A DNA stretch of 64,000 bases from Kluyvera sp047971185 (GCF_047971185.1 NZ_JBKDZH010000032.1:1-64000), one strand, 5' to 3'. Counted from the first letter of the stretch, positions 44,783 through 54,451 are shown. Numbers and translations: made by a program. Notes: generated from the letters alone by a model not told the origin.

Positions 44783-46003
44783 ATGAGCCACGCTCAGGAC
44801 ATTTATGCTGGACTTAACCACCAGGAATTCGCCCACTGGAAAGCGGTGGCTCAGGAGGTCGCGGATCGCCTGTACGCCACCCTGCTGGAGCGCGATCGCG
44901 CCAATAAACACCCGTTTGAGGAGATTGACTGGCTGCGCCAGAGCGGTCTGCTGAGATTAGCGGTGCCGAAGTCGCTGGGCGGCGGCGGCGCGAATCTGGT
45001 TCAGGCGCTGGAAATTGGCCGCATTATCTCGGCGGCCGACGGCTCCCTTGGCCAGTTGATTACCTACCACTATTCCAACGGCGTCTGGAGCTACATTCTC
45101 GGCAATCGCGAACAGTGGGAGTTTATCGCCCGCGGCGTGGCGGAGAAAGGCTGGTTCCAGTCGAGCATCAGCAACCCGCGCGACCCGCGTCTGCAGCTGG
45201 AATGGGATGGCAGCGACCTGTACGTCACCGGACGCCGCACCTTCGCCACCGGTGCCGCCGTTTCGCAGGTAATGACCATCGCCGTATGGGTGGGCGATGA
45301 ACTGGTGCAGTATCAGGTCACCGCCGACCAGCCGGGCATTACCTTTAACGACGACTGGGACAACCTCGGCCAGCGCCTGACCGCCAGCGGCACGCTGGAG
45401 TTCAACCGCCTGCGCCTGCAGGAGAAAGACCGCCTGACCGGTCTGGAAGAAAAGCCAGAGAGCGCGCTGCTGCGTAACGCCCTGCGTAACCAGTTTAGCC
45501 AGCTCATTTTTGTCCACTTCTACCTCGGCATTGCCGAAGGCGCGCTCAAGCAGGCTGCCGCCTACTTCCGCGACACCGTCCGCCCGTGGCCGGAATCCGG
45601 CGTCGAGCACGCGCTGGAAGATCCGTACCATCGCCTGAAAGCGGGCGAGCTGGCATCTGACCTCGCCGCCGGGATCGCGCTGGCGGAAAAAACCGCCCAC
45701 GCCTTCCAGGATGCCTTCCACGCAGGAGACGCTCTGACCGAAGCACAGTGGGGTGAGCTGGCGCTGTTAACCGATCAGGCCAAAGTGATTGCCAACAACG
45801 TGGCGCTGAAAATCAGCAACGAAATCTATGAGCTGACCGGCGGGCGATCCACCAGCAATCAATACGGGCTGGACGTTTTCTGGCGCAACGTGCGTACCCA
45901 CACGCTGCACGACCCGGTGGCCTACCGAACGCGCGAAGTGGGCGACTACGTGCTGAGCGGCAAGCTGCCAACGCCGCGCGTCTACGCGCCGCCGAAACGC
46001 TAA
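44783..46003 (+). CDS. Acyl-CoA dehydrogenase-like flavin monooxygenase (SfnB/DszC type)
   Basis: A 406-residue acyl-CoA-dehydrogenase-fold flavoprotein (LRQSGLLRLAVPKSLGGGGANLVQALEIGRIISAADGSLGQL; TGRRTFATGAAVSQVM; GGRSTSNQYGLDVFWRNVRTHTLHDP). The conserved ending HTLHDP is typical of the DszC/SfnB branch, which hydroxylates sulfur or nitrogen compounds rather than acyl-CoA. In this operon I infer a monooxygenase role on an organosulfur substrate. Confidence 0.82.
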   Translation: MSHAQDIYAGLNHQEFAHWKAVAQEVADRLYATLLERDRANKHPFEEIDWLRQSGLLRLAVPKSLGGGGANLVQALEIGRIISAADGSLGQLITYHYSNGVWSYILGNREQWEFIARGVAEKGWFQSSISNPRDPRLQLEWDGSDLYVTGRRTFATGAAVSQVMTIAVWVGDELVQYQVTADQPGITFNDDWDNLGQRLTASGTLEFNRLRLQEKDRLTGLEEKPESALLRNALRNQFSQLIFVHFYLGIAEGALKQAAAYFRDTVRPWPESGVEHALEDPYHRLKAGELASDLAAGIALAEKTAHAFQDAFHAGDALTEAQWGELALLTDQAKVIANNVALKISNEIYELTGGRSTSNQYGLDVFWRNVRTHTLHDPVAYRTREVGDYVLSGKLPTPRVYAPPKR

Positions 46004-46013
46004 GGACGCCGCG

Positions 46014-47222
46014 ATGCCAGAGATTCGGACGCTTCATGATCCCGACGAACTGCTCGCCGCCGCGACGCTGTTCCGCCAGGCGATGTTCGGCCTGCCGGGC
46101 GGCGTTACGCCGGTCGATGCGTGGGCTGAACGCTACGTGGTGCCGGGGCGCGTTTACGCCGCCTCGCTCGACGGCCAACTGGCGGGCACCAGCAATAGCT
46201 TTCCCGGCGAACTGACGCTGCCGGGCGGCCAGCGCGTGCCACATGCCGCGATTACTCACGTTGGCGTGCTGCCGCACTTCAGCCGTCGCGGCGTGCTGCG
46301 GGCGCTCTTCAGCCAACAGTTGGCGGATCTCTATCAGCAGGGCGTCGCCGTCGCCACGCTGCGCGCCTCGCAGGGCACGATTTACGGGCGCTTCGGCTTT
46401 GGTATCGCCACCGCGATTCAGGATCTGCGTATCGATAAACGTGAACTGCCGTCGCTGCCTGCGGCGGAAGGCGACATTCGTCTGCTGCCCGCCGCCGACG
46501 CCTGGGAAGTGCAGCAAGTCATCGTCGCTCGCTATCCGCACCCTCACGCCGGCACGCTGACCCGCTGGCCGCAGTGGTGGGCGCTTCAGCAGCACCGACT
46601 GGCGCACAGCAGCCTCAACCATTATGTGGCGCTGGCGCTGAAGGATGGCGAACCGCAGGGGTTTGTGCGCTATCACGCCAAACCCGACGACAACTGGCTC
46701 TACAGCCGCGAGCGCACGCTGGTGGTGGACGATTTGCACGCCGCCGATCCGCAGATTGCCGCGCAGCTGTTTGCTTATCTGCTACAGCTGGATATCGCGC
46801 GCTATATCGAACTGCCGCACCGCCCGGTGGATGACCCGCTCCCGCTGCTGCTGGCCAACCCGCGCGCGGTCCAGCAAACGGGGCGCATCGACGAGAGCTG
46901 GCTGCGGATCATCAACGTCGAGCAGACGCTTAACGCCCGACGCTACACGAGCGGCGAAGCGGTCACGCTGGCGATTGACGATCCGCTGCTGGCGGAGAAC
47001 CACGGCGTCTGGCGGCTATCGTCGGACGGCATTCAGCGCAGCGCGAGCCGACCGGATATCACGCTGGGCATCGACGCGCTCGCCATGCTGCTGCTCGGCG
47101 AATACACCGCGCAGCAGCTCGCCGCCGCACGCCGCCTTCAACCGCACCATCCACAGGCCGCCGCGCGTTTAATGTGCCTGCTGGCCTGTCATGAACATCC
47201 CTGGTCGGGGATCTTCTTCTAA
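46014..47222 (+). CDS. Eis-like N-acetyltransferase
   Basis: A 402-residue GNAT protein of the Eis family, with an N-terminal acetyl-CoA-binding GNAT domain (THVGVLPHFSRRGVLRALF, LRASQGTIYGRFGFGIA), a second GNAT-like domain and a C-terminal SCP2-like region. It ends in a terminal Phe (WSGIFF), as in Mycobacterium Eis, where the terminal carboxylate is catalytic. Eis enzymes acetylate amines of aminoglycosides and peptides. Here acetylation of a substrate amine would resemble the N-acetylation step of cysteine-conjugate pathways. Confidence 0.83.
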   Translation: MPEIRTLHDPDELLAAATLFRQAMFGLPGGVTPVDAWAERYVVPGRVYAASLDGQLAGTSNSFPGELTLPGGQRVPHAAITHVGVLPHFSRRGVLRALFSQQLADLYQQGVAVATLRASQGTIYGRFGFGIATAIQDLRIDKRELPSLPAAEGDIRLLPAADAWEVQQVIVARYPHPHAGTLTRWPQWWALQQHRLAHSSLNHYVALALKDGEPQGFVRYHAKPDDNWLYSRERTLVVDDLHAADPQIAAQLFAYLLQLDIARYIELPHRPVDDPLPLLLANPRAVQQTGRIDESWLRIINVEQTLNARRYTSGEAVTLAIDDPLLAENHGVWRLSSDGIQRSASRPDITLGIDALAMLLLGEYTAQQLAAARRLQPHHPQAAARLMCLLACHEHPWSGIFF

Positions 47223-47243
47223 CATTTTCTGGAGACTTTTTTG

Positions 47244-48998
47244 ATGCACAGCATTCGTTGGCCCCTGGCGGGCCAGGCCCTTTTCGTCGCCATGCTCACA
47301 GGCGTGATGGTTCCGGCATTCGCCGAAGAGGCTGCCCCACAGCCCGGCGGTACCTTAAAAATCGCCTCATTGCAGCCGGACCTCGACGCCTTCGATCCGC
47401 TGACCGGCTACTCGGTAGACTCGTGGGAGATTCTGCGCGCGGTCACCCGCCAGCTGGTTACCTACCCCGGATCGCCGCAGAGCCTGAAGGACGACACCAC
47501 GCTGGTGGGCGATCTGGCAAAATCATGGGACGTCAGCGCCGACGGTAAAACCTATACCTTCCACCTGCGCGACGGCATTCGCTACGCGGGCCCTACCACC
47601 CGGCCCATTGTGGCGAAGGACTTCGTCTACGCTATTAAGCGTTTCTGCGACCCCAACAAGCAGGTGGCGGCAGTCAACTACTTCAACCTCGCGTTCTCCG
47701 GATTTGCCGACTATTGCCAGGCCTTCAGTAAGGTGGCAACCGGCGACCTGGCTGCCAGCAAAGCGTTCATCGACAGCCATGAGATTGCGGGCGTCAGCGC
47801 GCCGGACGATAAAACTCTGGTCCTGCGGTCTGACAGCAAGAACTATGACTTCCTCAATATTTTGTCGATGAACTTTGTCACCCCGCTGCCGGAAGAAGTG
47901 GCCTCGCGCTACTTCCCGGACTCGCAGGAGTTCCGCAAAAATTTCCCGTCCAGCGGGCCATACGAAGTCGCCAGCTACGTCAGCGGCCAGAAGCTGCTGC
48001 TGACGAAGGTCAAAGACTATAACCACGCGGAAGATCCGGCGCGTAAAGCGTGGGTTGACGCGATCGAGGTGAGCTTTACCGGCAATAACGAAGATAGCGT
48101 GATGCAGCGCATTCAGGCGGGGGATGCGGACCTGTCGCTGTACCTCGACGTGCCGCCGCAGGCTGCCGTGCGTCAGTATCTGGTGCAGAAAAGCCCGTAT
48201 CTGCACGCCGCCAACAGCGGCGCGGCAAACTTTATCGCCATCAACGCCCAGCCGCAGGCCAAAAGCGCGGGTGCCACCGCGCTGCGCGACCTGCGCGTCC
48301 GCCAGGCGTTAGCCTACGCGGTGAACAAGGCGCACCTGGTGCAGGCGCAGGGCGGGAAAATAGCCGCCCTGCCGCTGGGGCAGATTATCACCAGCACCCT
48401 GCTCGGCCATGAGGCGTTCGATCCTTATGCCACTCCCGATAGCAAAGGCGATGCGGAAAAAGCCAAAGCGCTGTTGAAAGAGGCCGGGCTGGCGGACGGT
48501 CTGGCGCTGGATCTGGTCTATCGCGCCAACAACCAGTTCAGCACGCTGGCGGTGATCCTCAAAGAAGATCTGGCGCGCGCGGGAATTCGCCTGAACCTGA
48601 TCCCGGTGCCGCCGCCGCAGTTTATGGCCTATCTGCAAAGCCCGGAAAACCGTTGGGATCTGGCGCTCGGTCAGACCTCGCCGGACTGGCAGGGCCCGGC
48701 GACGCGCATGCTGCTCGGCGGCTGGCTGAACTCCGACGCCTCGCCGTGCGGGCGCGGCAACGTATATGCCATCTGCTATAGCAACCCCAAACTGAACCAG
48801 CTGGCGAAACAGGCGTACGGCTCGGATAACCCCGGCCCTATCTGGCAAGAAGCTGACCGCCTGGTCTCCGCCGACCTGCCGTGGATCCCGCTGTTTGAGA
48901 AACGCCGCATCGCGGTGACCTCCGAGCGCGTGACCCACTGGACGTGGTCCTCCCTCGCCACGCAGGCCGATATCACCAATATTGCGTTGAAGCCTTAA
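47244..48998 (+). CDS. Peptide-type ABC receptor (second system)
   Basis: A 584-residue family 5 receptor with a standard Sec signal peptide ending ATGVMVPAFA-like (GVMVPAFAEE). Landmarks: KSWDVSADGKTYTFHLRDGIRYAG, SSGPYEVASYVSG, AYAVNKAHLVQ. Late cysteines (SPCGRGNVYAICYS) could form a disulfide. It starts the second ABC system, followed by a fused ATPase and two permeases. The ATG at 47244 is used, nine bases after GGAG. Confidence 0.88.
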   Translation: MHSIRWPLAGQALFVAMLTGVMVPAFAEEAAPQPGGTLKIASLQPDLDAFDPLTGYSVDSWEILRAVTRQLVTYPGSPQSLKDDTTLVGDLAKSWDVSADGKTYTFHLRDGIRYAGPTTRPIVAKDFVYAIKRFCDPNKQVAAVNYFNLAFSGFADYCQAFSKVATGDLAASKAFIDSHEIAGVSAPDDKTLVLRSDSKNYDFLNILSMNFVTPLPEEVASRYFPDSQEFRKNFPSSGPYEVASYVSGQKLLLTKVKDYNHAEDPARKAWVDAIEVSFTGNNEDSVMQRIQAGDADLSLYLDVPPQAAVRQYLVQKSPYLHAANSGAANFIAINAQPQAKSAGATALRDLRVRQALAYAVNKAHLVQAQGGKIAALPLGQIITSTLLGHEAFDPYATPDSKGDAEKAKALLKEAGLADGLALDLVYRANNQFSTLAVILKEDLARAGIRLNLIPVPPPQFMAYLQSPENRWDLALGQTSPDWQGPATRMLLGGWLNSDASPCGRGNVYAICYSNPKLNQLAKQAYGSDNPGPIWQEADRLVSADLPWIPLFEKRRIAVTSERVTHWTWSSLATQADITNIALKP

Positions 48999-49007
48999 GG
49001 GGGCGTG

Positions 49008-50648
49008 ATGCCATTACTCAATGTACGCGGCTTAACGATTAGCCTTGACCCGCACAGCACGCTGGTTAACGGCGTCAGTTTTCATGTTGAACCGGGTGAA
49101 ACGCTGGCGGTAGTGGGTGAATCCGGCTCCGGGAAAAGCCTCAGCCTGCTGGCGGTGCTGGGCCTGCTGCCGACGCCGATGCGCGTGCAGGGAGAGATTG
49201 TCTTTAACGACCAGCCGCTGCACACCTTCACCACCGAACAGAAGCGTCAGCTGCGCGGCGCGCAGATTGGCTACGTGTCGCAGGATCCGCTCAGCAACCT
49301 GCACCCGCTGAAAAGCGTGGGGCGACAGATCGAGGAGGCGATCCTCGCTCACCGCCGCGTGGGGCGTAAAGCCCTGCGCGAGCAGGTGCTGGCGCTGCTG
49401 ACGGAAGTGGGCATTGCCGATGCCGCCCGCCGCTATCACGAGCGTCCGGCAAAATTCTCCGGCGGCCAGCGCCAGCGGGTGATGATCGCCATCGCCATTG
49501 CGCTGAATCCGGCGCTGATTATCGCCGATGAACCCACTACCGCGCTGGATGCCACCGTTCAGGCGTCGATTCTGCGCCTGTTAAAACGGCGCCAGCGCCA
49601 GCACGGCTGCGCGCTGGTGATTAGCAGCCATAACCTGCGAGTGGTGGCGGACATCGCCGATCGGATCGTGGTCATGCAGCACGGTCGCGTGGTTGAACAG
49701 GGGGCCACGCGCGCCCTGTTCGATGCACCGCAGCACGACTACACCCGCTCGCTGCTGCAGGCGGGCTGGCATCCGCGCGCGCCCTCGCCGTTTAGCCACG
49801 GCGACGCGACGCCGCTGCTTGAGGTGCGTCAGGTTTCGCGCCGCTTCGTTAAACCCTCGCTGTTTTTGTCGGGAAAAACCGCCGCGCCGGTACTGAATGA
49901 CGTGAACTTCCGTCTGCACAAGGGAGAAATCCTGGGGCTGGTCGGCGAGTCCGGCTCGGGGAAAAGCACGCTGGGGCGTATTGTCGTCGGGCTGGACGCC
50001 CCGGATAGCGGTACGCTGACGCTGTCAGGCCAGCCGTGGCGGGATCCGGGGAACCATCATCCGGATCGCCATGCGGTGCAAATGGTGTTTCAGGATCCGT
50101 ACAGCAGCCTGAATCCACGGCGACGTATTGATGACACGCTGGCCCAGCCGCTACAGCTCACCGCCCTGCGCGAACGCGGCCGGCCGCTGTCGCCGACGGC
50201 GCTACGGGCGGCGATTGACGATTTGCTGGCGCAGGTGGAACTTCCCGCAGCCACCGCCTCGCGCTATCCGTCGCAGCTCTCCGGCGGCCAGCGTCAACGG
50301 GTGGTGATTGCCCGTGCGCTAGCCATGAAACCGAAACTGATTGTCGCCGACGAGGCGGTGTCGGCGCTGGACATCACCACCCAGCACCGCATCATCCAGC
50401 TGTTTACCCGTCTGCGCGGCCGCTATGGGCTATCGCTGCTGTTTATTTCCCACGATCTCGACGCCGTGGCGGCGCTGTGCGACCGCGTACTGGTGCTCCA
50501 GGCGGGGCAAATTATTGAGCAGGGCAGTACTGAACAGATCTTCCAGCGGCCGCAGCAGGCGTGGACCCGGCAACTGCTGGCGGCTATTCCCGGCGCCGCC
50601 TACCGTTTTAGTGAGGAGGTCGGCCATGAGCCAGCCGTTGCTCTCTGA
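49008..50648 (+). CDS. Fused double ABC ATPase (second system)
   Basis: A 546-residue protein with two ABC ATPase domains (GESGSGKSL, FSGGQRQRVMIAIAIA, IIADEPTTALD; then GESGSGKST, LSGGQRQRVVIARALA, LIVADEAVSALD). The second Walker B reads DEAVSALD instead of DEPTSALD, a known conservative variant. GTG 49005 and ATG 49008 are tandem. The gene overlaps the following permease by 23 bases. Confidence 0.92.
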   Translation: MPLLNVRGLTISLDPHSTLVNGVSFHVEPGETLAVVGESGSGKSLSLLAVLGLLPTPMRVQGEIVFNDQPLHTFTTEQKRQLRGAQIGYVSQDPLSNLHPLKSVGRQIEEAILAHRRVGRKALREQVLALLTEVGIADAARRYHERPAKFSGGQRQRVMIAIAIALNPALIIADEPTTALDATVQASILRLLKRRQRQHGCALVISSHNLRVVADIADRIVVMQHGRVVEQGATRALFDAPQHDYTRSLLQAGWHPRAPSPFSHGDATPLLEVRQVSRRFVKPSLFLSGKTAAPVLNDVNFRLHKGEILGLVGESGSGKSTLGRIVVGLDAPDSGTLTLSGQPWRDPGNHHPDRHAVQMVFQDPYSSLNPRRRIDDTLAQPLQLTALRERGRPLSPTALRAAIDDLLAQVELPAATASRYPSQLSGGQRQRVVIARALAMKPKLIVADEAVSALDITTQHRIIQLFTRLRGRYGLSLLFISHDLDAVAALCDRVLVLQAGQIIEQGSTEQIFQRPQQAWTRQLLAAIPGAAYRFSEEVGHEPAVAL

Positions 50649-51555
50649 GCCATTAGCCCTCGAGCCGTCGTCGTTCTGGCAACGATTATGGCATGAACCG
50701 AGCGCCCGCCGCGGGCTGGTGATTGTCGCGCTGATGGTGCTGGCCGCGCTGGCCGCGCCGCTGGTCGCGGCATGGCTCGGTCACGGTGAAACCGAGCAGT
50801 TCCGCGACAGCGCGCTGTCGGATATGGGCATTCCCGTGGGCCCCACGGCGGCGTTCCCGCTGGGTGCGGACGATAATGGTCGCGATGTGCTGGTGCGCAC
50901 GCTGTACGGCACCCGTATCTCGCTGCTGGTTGCCGTCCCCGCCACCACGCTGGCGATGGTAATCGGCCTGTTCGTCGGGCTGATTGGCGGCTATCGCGGC
51001 GGACGCATTGATGCGCTGTGCCAGCAGTCGATCAACCTGGTGCTCTCCTTCCCCTTCGTGGTGACGGCGCTGAGTCTGCTGGCGCTCAACCAGGGCGGCG
51101 AGAGCGGGCCGCGCGTCGATCCGCTGTGGGTGGTGATTTTCGTCATTACCTTCTTCTCCTGGGGCTATTTCGCCCGCCTGAGCCGGGGATTGGTGCTGGA
51201 TATCCGCCAGCAGGAGTTCGTCGCCGCCGCCACGCTGATGGGAGAAAGCCAGTGGCGCATTCTGTGGCGCGATATCATTCCCGGCGTCCTGCCGACGATG
51301 GGCATCTACTGGGCCATTCAGCTACCGACCAATATTATCGCCGAGGCCACCCTTTCGTTCCTCGGCGTCGGTATTCCGGCCCCCGCCGCCAGCTTGGGCA
51401 ATATGATTGCCGACGTCCAGCGTTCGGCGATGTATCAGGTGCAGCCGTGGTTTTTAGCCGCCCCCGCGCTGGCGCTGTTTTTCACCGTACTGGGCTTTAA
51501 CTGCCTGAGCAGCGGCCTGCGTAACGTCCTGGACCCTCATCTGGAGCGCCGATAG
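50626..51555 (+). CDS. Peptide-type ABC permease (DppC-like, second system)
   Basis: A 309-residue DppC-family permease, larger than its counterpart, with an N-terminal cytoplasmic leader, FPLGADDNGRDVLVRTLYGTRISL, and coupling loop QEFVAAATLMGESQWRILWRDIIPG. GAGGAGG ahead of the ATG at 50626 fixes the start within the ATPase gene. Confidence 0.9.
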   Translation: MSQPLLSEPLALEPSSFWQRLWHEPSARRGLVIVALMVLAALAAPLVAAWLGHGETEQFRDSALSDMGIPVGPTAAFPLGADDNGRDVLVRTLYGTRISLLVAVPATTLAMVIGLFVGLIGGYRGGRIDALCQQSINLVLSFPFVVTALSLLALNQGGESGPRVDPLWVVIFVITFFSWGYFARLSRGLVLDIRQQEFVAAATLMGESQWRILWRDIIPGVLPTMGIYWAIQLPTNIIAEATLSFLGVGIPAPAASLGNMIADVQRSAMYQVQPWFLAAPALALFFTVLGFNCLSSGLRNVLDPHLERR

Positions 51556-51557
51556 TC

Positions 51558-52547
51558 ATGACTTTTTCTACGCTCGTTAACACCCTGTTGCGTAGCGCCC
51601 TGACGCTGCTACTGGTGCTCATTGTCGCCTTTGTGCTCACTCGCATCGCCTATCAGGATCCGGCAGTCATGCTGGCGCCGCGCAACGCCACGCCGGAGGC
51701 CATCGCCGCCATCGCCCGGGCGCTGCATCTTAACGATCCCTGGTACCAGCAGTTGCGCTATTTCCTGCTGCGCGGACCGGAGATTCAGGGTGCGCCGGTG
51801 GGCCTGCTGCACTGGCCTCCCGCGCTGGGTTACTCGTTCCGCTTCCAGACGCCGGTCACCCAGCTGATTCTGGAAAAAGTGCCGGTGACGTTGTCGCTGG
51901 CGCTGGGCGCGCTGGTCATCTGGACGGCGATATCGCTGCTCACCGGCGTGCTGGCCGCGCGCTATCGCGATCGTTTCGTTGACCGCCTGCTGGCGTTCTT
52001 CGCCTATATCGCGCTGTCGCTGCCCACCTTCCTGAGCGGTATGCTGATTATCTTTTTCCTGTTTTATCAGCTCTCTTTGCACAACCTTAGCTGGTTTCCG
52101 GCAGGCGGCTATGTCGCTCTGCGCGAGGACCCGTGGCAGTGGGCGCGTCATCTTGCGCTGCCGTGGTTAACGCTGGCGCTGGCGGAGATGGGGATTTTCC
52201 AGCGCGTGCTGCGCAGCAGTATGCTCGACGTGTTGCACCGGGACTATATCCGCACCGCGCGGGCGAAGGGGGTACGCGAATGGCGAGTCTATTTCGACCA
52301 CGCGCTGAAGCCCGCGCTTAGCCCCGTACTGATGCTGACCGGCCTCGAGCTGGCGGCGATTATGGGCGGGGCCATTGTCACGGAGAAAATGTTTGGTCTC
52401 GACGGCGTCGGGCGGCTGGCGATTGACGCGGCGCTGGACGGCGATTTCCCGGTGGTGATCGGCACCACCGTTTTCGCCGCCTGCGTGTTTATCGTCTGCA
52501 ATTTGCTGACCGACGTTATTCACCGTCTGTTTTTGCGCAGCCATTAG
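51558..52547 (+). CDS. Peptide-type ABC permease (DppB-like, second system)
   Basis: A 329-residue DppB-family permease (FAYIALSLPTFLSGMLII; coupling loop DYIRTARAKGVREWRVYFDHALKP; GAIVTEKMFGLDGVGRLAIDA). Gene order in this system is receptor-ATPase-DppC-DppB, inverted relative to the first system, so the two were acquired separately rather than duplicated in place. Confidence 0.9.
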   Translation: MTFSTLVNTLLRSALTLLLVLIVAFVLTRIAYQDPAVMLAPRNATPEAIAAIARALHLNDPWYQQLRYFLLRGPEIQGAPVGLLHWPPALGYSFRFQTPVTQLILEKVPVTLSLALGALVIWTAISLLTGVLAARYRDRFVDRLLAFFAYIALSLPTFLSGMLIIFFLFYQLSLHNLSWFPAGGYVALREDPWQWARHLALPWLTLALAEMGIFQRVLRSSMLDVLHRDYIRTARAKGVREWRVYFDHALKPALSPVLMLTGLELAAIMGGAIVTEKMFGLDGVGRLAIDAALDGDFPVVIGTTVFAACVFIVCNLLTDVIHRLFLRSH

Positions 52548-52556
52548 CGCTTCGCC

Positions 52557-52583
52557 GCCGCCCCGTGGCCAGCGCGGGGCGGC
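52557..52583 (+). terminator. GC hairpin after the second ABC system
   Basis: A 9-bp stem (GCCGCCCCG at 52557-52565, CGGGGCGGC at 52575-52583) ten bases past the last permease stop. No T-run follows, so it is a weak terminator candidate. Confidence 0.5.
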
Positions 52584-52692
52584 AAAATCACATCCAAAAG
52601 TCCCCGTCTGCTTTCCGTTCGTGCCTTCCTTTTCCCCGCCGCGCATCAAACAATGTCAGGGCATCCGTACCCTATAAAACGTGGAGATAACC

Positions 52693-53508
52693 ATGACAGA
52701 ACGACAAGCATCCCCGGACTGGCTGGGCCTGCGCGGCCAGGTATTTGCCGTTACCGGCGCGGCGAGCGGTATTGGCGAAGCCATCGCCACCGCGCTGGCG
52801 CAGCAAGGCGCCAACGTCGCCCTGCTCGACAGCAACCCGCAGCGCTGCGACGCGGTGCGCCTGAAGCTGGAACACCTGCCGGGTAAACGCGTGGCGGTGG
52901 CCTGCGACGTCAGTCGCGAAGAGCAGGTTAAGGAAGCGGCGCTGAGCGTGCGGACGCTGCTCGGACCGTGCGCTGGGCTGGTCAATGCAGCGGGCATTTT
53001 ACGCCCCGCGGGGCTGGCGGAGATCAGCCTCGAGCAGTGGCAGGCACAGCTCAACGTCAACCTGACCGGCTATCTGCTGTGCGCGCGCGAATTTGCCCAC
53101 GATATGCGCGCGGCAAAACGCGGCAGCATCGTGCACATCGGTTCGATTTCCGGGCGTATTCCCCAGCCGTGGAGCGGAGCCTATAGCCCCGGCAAAGCCG
53201 CCGTCGGCCTGCTGTCGCAGCAGATCGCCGTGGAATGGGGGCAGGATGGTATTCGCAGCAATCTGGTCGCGCCGGGGATGATTGAAACCGCGTTGACCGC
53301 CGAGTACTACGCTCAGCCGGGCGTGCGCGAGAGTCGCGAGGCGTTTACCGCCAGCCAGCGCATCGGTAAACCGGAGGATATCGCCAACGCGGTGCTGTTC
53401 CTGCTGAGCGAGAAATCGAGCTACATCAACGGGGCGGAGATTGGCGTCGACGGCGGTCTGCCGACCATGCTGATGGGCAAGCTGCCGCGTCCAGGCTTTA
53501 CCCGTTAG
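52693..53508 (+). CDS. SDR family oxidoreductase
   Basis: A 271-residue classical SDR: TGAASGIGEAIATAL cofactor loop, NAAG, Ser in HIGSISGRIPQ, catalytic YSPGK, and a C-terminal GAEIGVDGGLPT. It has its own GGAG six bases before the ATG and sits alone between the ABC system and the AraC gene. It may belong with the oxidative cassette to the right, for example dehydrogenating an alcohol made by the P450; this is inference. Confidence 0.85.
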   Translation: MTERQASPDWLGLRGQVFAVTGAASGIGEAIATALAQQGANVALLDSNPQRCDAVRLKLEHLPGKRVAVACDVSREEQVKEAALSVRTLLGPCAGLVNAAGILRPAGLAEISLEQWQAQLNVNLTGYLLCAREFAHDMRAAKRGSIVHIGSISGRIPQPWSGAYSPGKAAVGLLSQQIAVEWGQDGIRSNLVAPGMIETALTAEYYAQPGVRESREAFTASQRIGKPEDIANAVLFLLSEKSSYINGAEIGVDGGLPTMLMGKLPRPGFTR

Positions 53509-53513
53509 GCAAC

Positions 53514-53546
53514 GAGCCTGCCCGGCTATAGCGCGTGGGCAGGCTC
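53514..53546. terminator. Shared hairpin between convergent SDR and AraC genes
   Basis: A perfect 10-bp inverted repeat (GAGCCTGCCC at 53514-53523, GGGCAGGCTC at 53537-53546). The AraC stop codon lies in the loop, so the hairpin includes the end of that reading frame. It probably ends both transcripts. Confidence 0.55.
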
Positions 53547-54425
53547 GGCGCAGGCTTGCGTCGGTTTATCGCGGAAATCACGCGGCGAAAAGCCGGTGCT
53601 GCGGCGGAAAAAACGCGAAAAATAGGTGGCATCGCTGAAACCAAGATAGTCGGAGATCTGGCTGACGGTCATGCTGGTGTACAGCAGGCTGCGTTTGGCC
53701 TCCAGCAGCAGCCGCTGGTGCAGCACGCTGAGTGCGCTACAGCCGTGAAACTCGCGGCACAGGGTATTGAGATGCACCCCGGACATACCAATCTGGCTGG
53801 CGTAATGGGCCAGTGGGAAGTGTTCGCGGTAGTGATTTTCCACCAGCTGATTAAAGCGGCGAATCGCGGCGCGTTTGCGCTCCACTTTATCACTCACCGC
53901 CGCCGGTAGCGCGGCCTGCCGATTGAGCCACACCATCAGCGCGCTGAGCAGCGAATGCAGCATCATATCGCGCGCTTCATTCTCGGCCTGATACTCCTGC
54001 TGTAGCGTCTGAAACAGGGTGTGGACTTGCCCGCCCGCCTCGCCTACCGGCACGCGGAAAGGCCGATTAAGCACCTGTAGCGAGCGGCCAAACTGCTGTT
54101 CAAACTGCGCCACCAGCGGCGCGGCCAGCGACAGCGAAAAGCCCTGTGTGCCCGGCGAGAAGCGAAAGCCGTGGACGCACAGCGCCGGGATAATCTGCAC
54201 GCAGGCCTCGGCGAACGGCTGGCGGACGCCTTCAATTTCAATCTCGCCCTGCCCCTGCTGGACGTAAAGGATCTGGACCAGATCGGTATGCTGATGGGCG
54301 CGAATGCTCCAGTCGTAGAGGCTGCTGCGGCTCTGGATCGATTCGCAGTGCAGGAGATCCGGCGTCGGCCAGTGCCAGCTTTCGCCGTAGAGCTTGAACA
54401 CCGGGATGCTGTTGGTCAGGTTCAT
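53526..54425 (-). CDS. AraC-family regulator (HpaA/PobR-like)
   Basis: A 299-residue regulator: N-terminal cupin (SIRAHQHTDLVQILYVQQGQGEIEIEG, about residues 40-70) and C-terminal double helix-turn-helix (PLAHYASQIGMSGVHLNTLCREF; TVSQISDYLGFSDATYFSRFFRRSTGFSPRDFR). HpaA/PobR-type relatives activate aromatic-acid pathways upon binding the substrate. GGAGG precedes the ATG. It is convergent with the SDR and precedes the NIPSNAP-OYE genes on the same strand, separated from them by a dispersed repeat. Confidence 0.87.
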   Translation of the reverse strand: MNLTNSIPVFKLYGESWHWPTPDLLHCESIQSRSSLYDWSIRAHQHTDLVQILYVQQGQGEIEIEGVRQPFAEACVQIIPALCVHGFRFSPGTQGFSLSLAAPLVAQFEQQFGRSLQVLNRPFRVPVGEAGGQVHTLFQTLQQEYQAENEARDMMLHSLLSALMVWLNRQAALPAAVSDKVERKRAAIRRFNQLVENHYREHFPLAHYASQIGMSGVHLNTLCREFHGCSALSVLHQRLLLEAKRSLLYTSMTVSQISDYLGFSDATYFSRFFRRSTGFSPRDFRDKPTQACAEPAHAL

Positions 54426-54451
54426 GGTGCCTCCGTGAGTGTGATGCGCGG

